Assembly (NCBI GenBank): GCA_030018645.1
Contig: JASEHX010000038.1
Span: 1 to 10,791 of the forward strand
Length of the DNA stretch: 10,791 nt
DNA from: Candidatus Margulisiibacteriota bacterium
GTDB lineage: Bacteria; Margulisbacteria; WOR-1; O2-12-FULL-45-9
Direction of reading: 5' to 3'
Below, in pieces: positions 5,973 to 10,791 of this stretch. Numbering within the stretch: the stretch's first letter is position 1; every line of letters starts with the position of its first letter. The position numbers and the translations under genes were made by a program. The notes beneath the pieces were generated by a model that saw only the letters and a list, made by a program, of their open reading frames with translations, had not been told where the DNA came from and searched no databases.

Positions 5973-6880
5973 GGGAGGAAAACATTAAAGAAGCTTTGTT
6001 TTATAAACAATTAGAAGGGGATAAAGTCCAATGCACGCTTTGCCCCTGGAATTGCCATATTGCTCCGGACAAAGTTGGCTTTTGCGGAGTGCGTAAAAAT
6101 ATTGGCGGCAAGCTTTATAGTTTAATTTACGGACATCCTTCCTCGGTGGCAGTTGATCCAATTGAAAAAAAACCCCTCTTCCATTTTCATCCTGGCACTA
6201 AGGTCTTCTCGATGGGTACTTGGGGGTGCAATATGCGCTGCGGCCATTGCCAAAATTGGCAGATTTCCCGCGCCACGGCTGATCTTGCAAACAGCGACTA
6301 TGTTTCGCCCGAGCAAGCCATTGGCATGGCCAAGGAATACGACTGTCAGGGGATTGCCTGGACCTATAACGAACCGACGATCTGGTTTGAATATACACTG
6401 GATTGCGCAAAATTAGCTAAGCAGGCTGGATTATACACAGTCTATGTTACCAACGGCTATATTTCTTTTGAAGCGCTGGACACTATTGCCCCTTTTCTTG
6501 ATGCTTATCGGGTGGATGTTAAAGGATTTACAGAAGAATTATATTTGAAGTTAACCAAAGTGAGGGATTTTAAACCAGTCCTGGCGGCGGCTGAAAGAGC
6601 GCTGAAAAAATGGAAGATGCACGTTGAGGTCGTAACAAATATTATTCCGACCCTCAATGACGACGATGTACAACTTTCAGGGATTGCCAAATGGATTGCA
6701 GAAAAATTAGGCCAAGATATCCCTTGGCATGTTACCCGCTTTTTTCCACACCTAGAATATAAGCATTTACCGCCGACGGATATCGAGGTCATGGAACATG
6801 CCAAACAAATTGGCCATGCGGCCGGACTCAAGTACGTTTATGTCGGCAATGTCCCCGGCCATCCGGCCAGTCATGCTTGA
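5930..6880 (+). CDS. amrS: Radical SAM enzyme of the AmrS (AmmeMemoRadiSam) family
   Basis: The protein resembles pyruvate formate-lyase activating enzymes and the AmrS group, whose reaction is not established. The cluster motif CNMRCGHC (Cys100, Cys104, Cys107) binds the 4Fe-4S centre that cleaves S-adenosylmethionine. An N-terminal cysteine set CTLCPWNC (35, 38, 42) plus FCGVR (Cys52) is typical of AmrS. TYNEPTIWFEYT and YVTNGYIS mark the following barrel strands, and HVTRFFP lies near the C-terminus. Memo and AMMECR1 genes, the usual partners, are not in the window. The longest frame starts at GTG 5930, but residues 1-18 are encoded by a dispersed inverted repeat. Family members usually begin at the residue written here as Ile19 (ATT at 5984, followed by KEALFYKQLE), and a GGAGG stands five bases before that ATT. 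I regard 5984 as the likelier true start. Confidence 0.88.
   Translation: MLIPDFNTKARRHEGEENIKEALFYKQLEGDKVQCTLCPWNCHIAPDKVGFCGVRKNIGGKLYSLIYGHPSSVAVDPIEKKPLFHFHPGTKVFSMGTWGCNMRCGHCQNWQISRATADLANSDYVSPEQAIGMAKEYDCQGIAWTYNEPTIWFEYTLDCAKLAKQAGLYTVYVTNGYISFEALDTIAPFLDAYRVDVKGFTEELYLKLTKVRDFKPVLAAAERALKKWKMHVEVVTNIIPTLNDDDVQLSGIAKWIAEKLGQDIPWHVTRFFPHLEYKHLPPTDIEVMEHAKQIGHAAGLKYVYVGNVPGHPASHA
5974..5978 (+). promoter_or_regulatory. Ribosome binding site pointing to an ATT start of amrS
   Basis: GGAGG (within AGGGGAGGAA) lies five bases before ATT at 5984. The next possible standard start, TTG at 5996, would be 17 bases away, too far for normal initiation. The upstream GTG at 5930 has no Shine-Dalgarno sequence. 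Confidence 0.55.
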
Positions 6881-6904
6881 GTTTTATAACGGGTGTGCTA
6901 AACT
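6877..6904 (+). promoter_or_regulatory. Promoter candidate for the potassium uptake genes
   Basis: TTGAGT (6877-6882), a 16-base spacer, and TAAACT (6899-6904) preceded by TGC (extended -10). The -35 box overlaps the TGA stop of amrS. Seven bases separate the -10 box from the ktrB ATG at 6912, so transcription would begin at or one base before the start codon. No Shine-Dalgarno sequence fits between. Confidence 0.55.
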
Positions 6905-6911
6905 TTAACCC

Positions 6912-8216
6912 ATGCGCTGGCGGCCAAGTTTAATAATAGCTCTTTCTTTTTTGCTGGTTATTATAACCGGTAGTATCTTGCTTTCTCTGCCCATCTCTTC
7001 AGCCAAAGGGATTTCTACCAATTATTTAGATGCTTATTTCACAGCCAATTCAGCCACTTGCGTTACTGGTTTGGTAGTGCTTGATACGGGGACCCATTTT
7101 TCACTTTTTGGGTTGTTTGTCATTTTATGCATGATTCAAATTGGCGGTTTGGGCTACATGACCTTTTCTACTTTCCTGGTCATGGTCTTCCGCAAAAAAA
7201 TGTTTATCTCGGATAAGATGCTGATTATGGAAGCCCTCAATATTTATTCGTCTAGGGATGTAGTGGCAATTTTACGCAAGATTTTTGGGATTGTTTTTGT
7301 GGTTGAGGGAATTGGGGCTATCATTTTATTTTTGCGCTGGCTGCCGGAACTTGGAGCAAAAAAGGCTTTACTCTATGGGGTTTTTCATTCGGTTTCTGCT
7401 TTTAATAATGCTGGGTTTGCACTGCCTGCCAATTTTGCTAATTTATCTCCTTATGTTACTGATTGGACGATTAATTTGACCATTACTTCTTTAATTATTA
7501 TTGGCGGTATTGGCTTTTTAGTTATTGCCGATATTTTGCAGTTTAGACGCTGGTCTCTTCATTCTAAATTGGCTGTTACTACTACTTTAATTTTAATTGT
7601 TTGCGGAACGATCGCTTACTTTTTCCTGGAATACAACAGTACTTTGGCTTCGTTGGCTTTGCCGAATAAAATGCTCGCATCTTATTTCCAGGCAGTCACC
7701 CCGCGAACGGCTGGCTTCAATACCTTGGATATGGGTAAAATATTACCGGCCACTGGTTTAATTGTTATCTTTTTAATGTTTGTTGGGGCTAACCCGGGGG
7801 GAACCGGAGGTGGTATTAAAACTACCACTTTTGCGCTGGTTGCCTCTACCATTTGGGCTACTTTGCGCAACTCTCGTGATACTATATTATTTAATCGCCG
7901 CGTGCCGGCGGAAAATGTCCGGCGGGCGTTTGCGATCACTATTTTAAGCTTGGTAGTTATATCTATTCCGATTTTTGTCCTGACACGGGTTGAAAATTTT
8001 GGTATTATGCCGGTTGCCTTTGAAACTGTTTCGGCTTTCGGCACAGTAGGGCTTAGCATGGGAATTACGCCCATGTTAAGTTCGGTCGGGAAAATTATTA
8101 TTATTATTGTTATGTACGTCGGAAGAGTAGGGCCATTAACGCTATTATTGGCGTTAGCCAGTTCGCAGAAAGACAGCAGGATCGAACCGCCCAAAGAGGG
8201 CGTGTCAATCGGGTAA
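6912..8216 (+). CDS. ktrB: Potassium uptake channel subunit, KtrB/TrkH family
   Basis: This membrane protein forms the potassium-conducting pore. The 434 residues are very hydrophobic, and the four pore repeats are recognisable by their selectivity-filter glycines: ATCVTGL (48-54), FNNAGFA (164-170), TPRTAGFNT (263-271) and SAFGTVGLS (374-382). A glycine-rich stretch GGTGGGIK (296-303) corresponds to the flexible intramembrane gate loop of KtrB. The length fits KtrB better than the longer TrkH. The start, MRWRPS just before the first membrane helix, is normal and follows a promoter with no leader. The regulatory partner lies 19 bases downstream. Filter glycines predict K+ (possibly Na+-coupled) transport; the coupling ion cannot be read from sequence. 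Confidence 0.93.
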   Translation: MRWRPSLIIALSFLLVIITGSILLSLPISSAKGISTNYLDAYFTANSATCVTGLVVLDTGTHFSLFGLFVILCMIQIGGLGYMTFSTFLVMVFRKKMFISDKMLIMEALNIYSSRDVVAILRKIFGIVFVVEGIGAIILFLRWLPELGAKKALLYGVFHSVSAFNNAGFALPANFANLSPYVTDWTINLTITSLIIIGGIGFLVIADILQFRRWSLHSKLAVTTTLILIVCGTIAYFFLEYNSTLASLALPNKMLASYFQAVTPRTAGFNTLDMGKILPATGLIVIFLMFVGANPGGTGGGIKTTTFALVASTIWATLRNSRDTILFNRRVPAENVRRAFAITILSLVVISIPIFVLTRVENFGIMPVAFETVSAFGTVGLSMGITPMLSSVGKIIIIIVMYVGRVGPLTLLLALASSQKDSRIEPPKEGVSIG

Positions 8217-8235
8217 AAAACGAGGAGGAGAAAAT

Positions 8236-8901
8236 ATGAAAAAACAATTTGGGGTGTTAGGGCTTGGTAGGTTTGGCGCAAAAGTAGCGCGGGAATTATT
8301 TTACAAGAAGCAGGAAGTAGTCGCGGTGGACAAAGATGAAAATATGATCCAGGCGATTAAGGACCAAGTAACGCACGCCTATGTCGGTGATATTACCGAT
8401 GAACAGGCCTTAAAAGAGGCCGGGATCGGTGATTGCGATGTGGTTATTGTAGCCGAGAGCAGTAATGTTGAAAGCAATATCATTGCGGCGCAAATCTGTA
8501 AAGGGTTAGGGGTTAATCGCGTTATCTGCAAGGCGCGCAATACTATCCATGGCAAAATCTTGCAAAAGATTGGGGTAGATGAAATTATTTTTCCGGAACA
8601 AGATACGGCGATTAAATTGGTCAACAAGGAAACTAGTTCTGGAGTGCTCGATTATTTTGAGTTAGGTGAGCATGTTAGTATTGTCGGAGTTAAAGCTCCT
8701 GGGAAATGGGTCAGCAAGTCATTATCAGACCTTGATTTGCGCAACCGGGCCAATGTTACGGTTTTAGCTGTCCAGCGCGGGGAAGAAAAACTGGTTATTC
8801 CGTCCGGGCAGACCATTATTGAATCAGAAGATGTAATCATATTATTTGGGGAAGAAGCTTCTTTTAAAAAGCTAGATTTGGATATTACCCACCGCACCTA
8901 G
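8236..8901 (+). CDS. ktrA: Potassium uptake regulatory subunit, KtrA/TrkA (RCK) family
   Basis: This soluble regulator forms a ring on the cytoplasmic face of KtrB and gates it in response to nucleotides. The N-terminal Rossmann domain has GLGRFG (residues 9-14) and the acidic end of strand two, VAVDKDE (29-35), as expected for NAD(H)/ATP-type ligands. A TrkA-C domain fills about residues 135-220. At 221 residues it is a single-RCK protein like KtrA, not the double-length TrkA. A GAGGAGG site stands seven bases before the ATG, so it is translated from the ktrB message with its own ribosome site. Its TAG stop shares the palindrome CTAG with the stop of the convergent DUF502 gene. Confidence 0.94.
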   Translation: MKKQFGVLGLGRFGAKVARELFYKKQEVVAVDKDENMIQAIKDQVTHAYVGDITDEQALKEAGIGDCDVVIVAESSNVESNIIAAQICKGLGVNRVICKARNTIHGKILQKIGVDEIIFPEQDTAIKLVNKETSSGVLDYFELGEHVSIVGVKAPGKWVSKSLSDLDLRNRANVTVLAVQRGEEKLVIPSGQTIIESEDVIILFGEEASFKKLDLDITHRT

Positions 8902-9521
8902 TGTTCTTTTTTGAGTGGCATTTCGTTGGTGGGGTGAGAGGGTTTTAGGACCCCGCCGGAAACCACGTACTTAAACGCATCATCAATTTTCATATCTAAT
9001 AAGATAACCTCGCGGGCGGGGACAATTACCAGGAAACCGGTGGCGGGGGTGGGAGTATTGGCTATAAAAATATTGATCATTTTTTCGCTGACCTTGGCTT
9101 CAATTTCTTCAGCGGCGTCCGAGGTCACAAACCCGACCGACCAAATTCCCTTGCGGGGGTATTCAATCAAACACGCCCGGCGGAACTCATCGGTCCCTTT
9201 ATGGATAAACAAGACATCGTTGATTTGTTTGGCGGCCGAGTATATGTTCTTTACGATAGGGACGCGGCAGATCAATTCTTCGCCGAGTTGGAAAAGTTTT
9301 GCCCCGAAAATATAAGTAGCAAAGTATCCTACCAGGAAGATCAATGCAATGGTGACGACAAAACCTACTCCTGGGATCGGGTGTCCTAAGAATAAGTAAA
9401 TAACATTGCCTAGGATGCTGTCCAGGAAAGTGAACATGAAATATAAAAGCCAGATAGTTACCAGAAGCGGCAGAAGGGTGATTAAACCGCGGAAAAAATA
9501 GGCGCTGGGTTTTTGCCACAT
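8898..9521 (-). CDS. DUF502 family membrane protein
   Basis: This is a conserved inner-membrane protein of unknown function. Two hydrophobic helices are visible, about residues 8-35 and 52-73. They are followed by a soluble domain with the family landmarks PIVKNIYSAAKQI (88-100), IEYPRKGIWSVGFVT (119-133), NTPTPATGFL (155-164) and a conserved tail ending ...VVSGGVL. The 207 residues are normal for the family. The ATG follows a TATAAT box by only seven bases and has no Shine-Dalgarno sequence, so a leaderless message is predicted. The gene is divergent from the Lrp-type gene and converges with ktrA, with the two stops overlapping. No partner or substrate can be inferred. Confidence 0.9.
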   Translation of the reverse strand: MWQKPSAYFFRGLITLLPLLVTIWLLYFMFTFLDSILGNVIYLFLGHPIPGVGFVVTIALIFLVGYFATYIFGAKLFQLGEELICRVPIVKNIYSAAKQINDVLFIHKGTDEFRRACLIEYPRKGIWSVGFVTSDAAEEIEAKVSEKMINIFIANTPTPATGFLVIVPAREVILLDMKIDDAFKYVVSGGVLKPSHPTNEMPLKKEH

Positions 9522-9528
9522 ATACTTT

Positions 9529-9558
9529 ATTATACTATAATCGGATTGCGTCTAGCAA
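9529..9558 (-). promoter_or_regulatory. Promoter candidate for the DUF502 gene
   Basis: On the minus strand TTGCTA (9558-9553), an 18-base spacer and a perfect TATAAT (9534-9529). The start codon at 9521 follows the -10 box by seven bases, so the predicted transcript begins one base before, or at, the ATG. The -35 box is two bases away from the -35 box of the opposite promoter. Confidence 0.6.
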
Positions 9559-9574
9559 TTGGCTTTGTTATAAT
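9546..9574 (+). promoter_or_regulatory. Promoter candidate for the Lrp-type gene
   Basis: TTGCGT (9546-9551), a 17-base spacer and a perfect TATAAT (9569-9574), followed by AAGGAGGG (9583-9590) six bases before the ATG at 9597. This gene therefore has a short leader with a strong ribosome site, unlike its divergent neighbour. Confidence 0.7.
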
Positions 9575-9596
9575 GCTCTTGTAAGGAGGGAATTAT

Positions 9597-9830
9597 ATGA
9601 CACATGCTTATATTTTAATTGAGGCTTTACCTGGTAAGGGAATGGAACTGACTAGCATTACTAAAAGCATCAGCGGGGTCAAGACGGTTCATCTAGTGAC
9701 TGGGCCCTATGATGTTATTGCCTACGTTGAGGCCTCAGACCTAAAATCGCTGGGTGAAATGATCGTCAAGAAAATCCAGGCATCCGGTTGTGTTGCCCGT
9801 ACTTTAACCTGCATTACAGTTGAGGAATAG
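9597..9830 (+). CDS. Stand-alone Lrp/AsnC ligand-binding (RAM) domain protein
   Basis: The 77 residues correspond to only the C-terminal effector-binding domain of Lrp/AsnC regulators; the DNA-binding helix-turn-helix half is absent. The pattern YILIEALPGKG (5-15), the GVKTVHLVTGPYDVIAYVEASD core (27-48) and a final strand RTLTCITVEE (68-77) match the beta-alpha-beta-beta-alpha-beta fold. Such short proteins form dimers or decamers and may bind amino acids, possibly modulating full-length Lrp proteins; this role is inferred from the family. Start and ribosome site are unambiguous, and the gene has its own consensus-like promoter. The stop lies 21 bases from the end of the convergent antitoxin gene; no clear terminator is visible between them. 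Confidence 0.88.
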   Translation: MTHAYILIEALPGKGMELTSITKSISGVKTVHLVTGPYDVIAYVEASDLKSLGEMIVKKIQASGCVARTLTCITVEE

Positions 9831-9850
9831 CGAAAAAATACTTATTAGGC

Positions 9851-10132
9851 TTAAACTTCCGCCAAATTTAATTCTTTCTTTAGCCGTTCCGCCAAAAACA
9901 TTTTTATTAGTGATTGGTATGGCACATCCCTTTTATGCGCCAGGATTTTAAAATATTCTATGAATGATTCCGGCAGTCGCAAGGAAATAGTTTTGATAGA
10001 GGGCTTTAAGTTGGGGAAGAGGGTCTTTTTGCCTTTAGAATAATCTAAATATTCAGTTGAATCATGCCTTGCCCAAAATTCAAACTCTTCTTTCTCATTT
10101 TTAAAAACCGGGACTTTTTTGTTTTTTTTCAT
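9851..10132 (-). CDS. brnA: BrnA/CopG-like antitoxin
   Basis: This is the antitoxin of a type II pair, expected to bind and neutralise BrnT and to repress the shared promoter. The first half contains FEFWARHDSTEYLDYSKG, typical of BrnA/CopG-type antitoxins. The C-terminal part has the strand-helix-helix pattern SIKTISLRLPESFIEYFKIL...PYQSLIKMFLAERLKKEL, a ribbon-helix-helix DNA-binding fold. I place the start at ATG 10132: it forms an ATGA overlap with the toxin stop, and an AGGAAG lies eight bases upstream. The GTG at 10141 would add three residues but abuts that ribosome site. The first codons contain runs of eight and six A on the coding strand, sites where slippage is possible. Confidence 0.8.
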   Translation of the reverse strand: MKKNKKVPVFKNEKEEFEFWARHDSTEYLDYSKGKKTLFPNLKPSIKTISLRLPESFIEYFKILAHKRDVPYQSLIKMFLAERLKKELNLAEV

Positions 10133-10428
10133 TGGTACCACTTCCTTTCTTTTTTACTCATATCTCTGGCCGAAATTACCCGCAACTTTTTATTTTTAAC
10201 AGTAAACACTACAAAAAGGAATCTATTGCGATTTGTTTTTCCAAGGGCATAGAATCTTGCTTCATGAGAAGAATGCTTAATGTCCGGAGAAACAACCAAA
10301 GGTTTGTTAAAGAATACCTCTTCGCATTCGAAATGGGCAACCTTGTGTTTGTCCCAATTCTTGTCTAAATTAGCACTGTCCCATTCAAATTCTTCTGCTC
10401 CGAAAAATATTTCTATCCGCCCATTCAT
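10129..10428 (-). CDS. brnT: BrnT-family toxin (ribonuclease)
   Basis: BrnT toxins are small RelE-fold ribonucleases that block translation. The 99 residues show the family pattern: FEWDSANLDKNWDKHKV near the N-terminus, EEVFFNKPLVV, then YALGKTNRNRFLFVVFT and the basic C-terminal RVISARDMSKKERKWY, with arginines and lysines in the places expected for catalysis. About 12 extra residues precede the usual FEWD start; the ATG at 10428 follows a promoter -10 box by 12 bases and has no ribosome site. The toxin is upstream of its antitoxin, as is usual for brnTA, and the two overlap by four bases. Confidence 0.85.
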   Translation of the reverse strand: MNGRIEIFFGAEEFEWDSANLDKNWDKHKVAHFECEEVFFNKPLVVSPDIKHSSHEARFYALGKTNRNRFLFVVFTVKNKKLRVISARDMSKKERKWYQ

Positions 10429-10449
10429 ATGTATATGCCAAGTATATAC
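10426..10449. promoter_or_regulatory. Possible autoregulatory operator of brnTA
   Basis: GTATAT occurs at 10431-10436 and 10442-10447, eleven bases apart (one helical turn). The second copy lies in the perfect palindrome GTATATAC (10442-10449), and another palindrome CATATG covers 10426-10431. The cluster overlaps the -10 box and the toxin start codon, where a ribbon-helix-helix antitoxin would repress. Binding is inference. Confidence 0.4.
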
Positions 10450-10469
10450 AATGCTATTTTGAAAATCAA
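10441..10469 (-). promoter_or_regulatory. Proximal brnTA promoter candidate
   Basis: On the minus strand TTGATT (10469-10464), a 17-base spacer and TATACT (10446-10441). Predicted transcription start near 10434 leaves a leader of about five bases before the brnT ATG. Confidence 0.6.
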
Positions 10470-10500
10470 GTGAAATTTCGGAGGGGGAGGGGACGATATA

Positions 10501-10529
10501 TATCTAGGAGAGCCCCGAAAAATTGTCAA
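10501..10529 (-). promoter_or_regulatory. Distal consensus-like promoter upstream of brnTA
   Basis: On the minus strand a perfect TTGACA (10529-10524), a 17-base spacer and TAGATA (10506-10501). A transcript would begin near 10494 and carry a leader of about 66 bases with a C-rich segment (CCCCTCCCCCTCC, about 10480-10492) before brnT. Confidence 0.5.
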
Positions 10530-10632
10530 GAGCAGGTTTTTGTTTGTCGTCGGAGGTATTCTAGCCTATTTTTCTTTTAATCTTTTCCCTTTTTTCTTTC
10601 TTTTCTCTGCCCTTTTGAATCATTTTTCTATG
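10530..10632. other. Gene-free, strand-biased spacer
   Basis: The plus strand of about 10563-10627 is almost all pyrimidine (T and C). Read on the minus strand it could encode a 20-residue Lys/Arg/Glu-rich frame starting with ATG at about 10623; this sits in the same frame as the open frame ending at 10633 and is separated from it by one stop. No hairpin terminator, RNA gene or convincing promoter was seen here. Confidence 0.4.
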
Positions 10633-10791
10633 TTAGGTTGTGTTTGGGCATGGTAATTCCTTGGGCGGCCCCATGGCCGCCAGTTTAGCCAGGGTTTTTG
10701 TCACGCCATTCTTAATTTTCCCCATCAGCCACTTAACAAACTTTTTGTAATTGGAAGCCATGGCTGATAGAAAAGCCTGGATAGTAACCCT
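10633..10791 (-). CDS. 3' end of an unrecognised open frame, cut by the window edge
   Basis: An open frame enters from the right edge and runs 52 codons to a TAA at 10635-10633. The visible part is basic in the middle (NYKKFVKWLMGKIKNG) and ends in MGPPKELPCPNTT. An internal ATG at 10761 could start a 42-residue peptide, but no good ribosome site precedes it. A 7-bp stem (GGCGGCC/GGCCGCC, 10664-10681) lies within the frame. I do not recognise the family, and one other frame stays open for its first 18 codons, so coding status is uncertain. Confidence 0.25.
   Translation of the reverse strand, partial: RVTIQAFLSAMASNYKKFVKWLMGKIKNGVTKTLAKLAAMGPPKELPCPNTT

Noticed and set aside
7682..8281. Minus-strand open frame of 199 codons opposite ktrB
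   Set aside because: Its Ile/Val/Pro-rich content mirrors the hydrophobic codons of the pore protein; no motif or ribosome site supports it.
9831..9850. Bidirectional terminator between the Lrp-type gene and brnA
   Set aside because: Only 20 bases separate the stops and no stable stem could be drawn.
10064..10462. Plus-strand open frames over the toxin-antitoxin genes
   Set aside because: These are shadows of brnT and brnA, which match their families on the minus strand.
10664..10681. Terminator hairpin GGCGGCC-CCAT-GGCCGCC
   Set aside because: No T run follows on either strand, and the stem lies inside an open frame.

Overview
The window looks like a piece of a mid-GC bacterial chromosome, probably from an uncultured anaerobe. 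It carries a two-subunit (P-type) glycine decarboxylase, an oxygen-sensitive radical SAM enzyme of the AmrS family, a Ktr/Trk potassium system and many short dispersed repeats of the kind common in candidate-phylum assemblies (for example Margulisbacteria/Saganbacteria or Omnitrophota). This placement is an inference from gene style only; no marker gene is present.

Layout. (1) 1-53: a 24-bp imperfect tandem repeat that resembles a transposon end. (2) 133-6880, plus strand: seven tightly packed genes that look like one transcription unit: ribE, ribBA, ribH (riboflavin synthesis without ribD), an orphan MalK/UgpC-type ABC ATPase, gcvPB, an lplA-like lipoate ligase, and amrS. Gaps run from -19 to +21 bases. 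(3) 6912-8901: a KtrB/TrkH potassium channel subunit and its KtrA/TrkA NAD-binding regulator, with their own promoter. (4) 8898-9521, minus strand: a DUF502 membrane protein, convergent with ktrA. It is divergent from a stand-alone Lrp/AsnC ligand-binding domain gene (9597-9830), the two being separated by back-to-back promoters. (5) 9851-10428, minus strand: a BrnT/BrnA-type toxin-antitoxin pair with two candidate promoters. (6) 10453-10791: mostly gene-free, with the distal promoter, a purine/pyrimidine-biased stretch and the 3' end of an unrecognised open frame running off the window.

How the genes fit together. GcvPB works on the lipoylated H protein, so the adjacent lipoate ligase is a sensible partner. 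Riboflavin synthesis supplies FMN/FAD, including the FAD of the lipoamide dehydrogenase of the glycine cleavage system. KtrB and KtrA form a potassium uptake unit.

The most notable signals are structural rather than new gene families. First, at least four dispersed-repeat insertions sit in frame inside, or form the start of, conserved housekeeping genes (ribBA, gcvPB, lplA, amrS). Second, four promoter-proximal genes (ribE, ktrB, the DUF502 gene, brnT) have a -10 box 7-12 bases from the start codon and no Shine-Dalgarno sequence, which predicts leaderless or near-leaderless mRNAs. Third, amrS may start at a rare ATT codon placed behind a strong Shine-Dalgarno sequence. I found no clear evidence of a wholly new multi-gene system.
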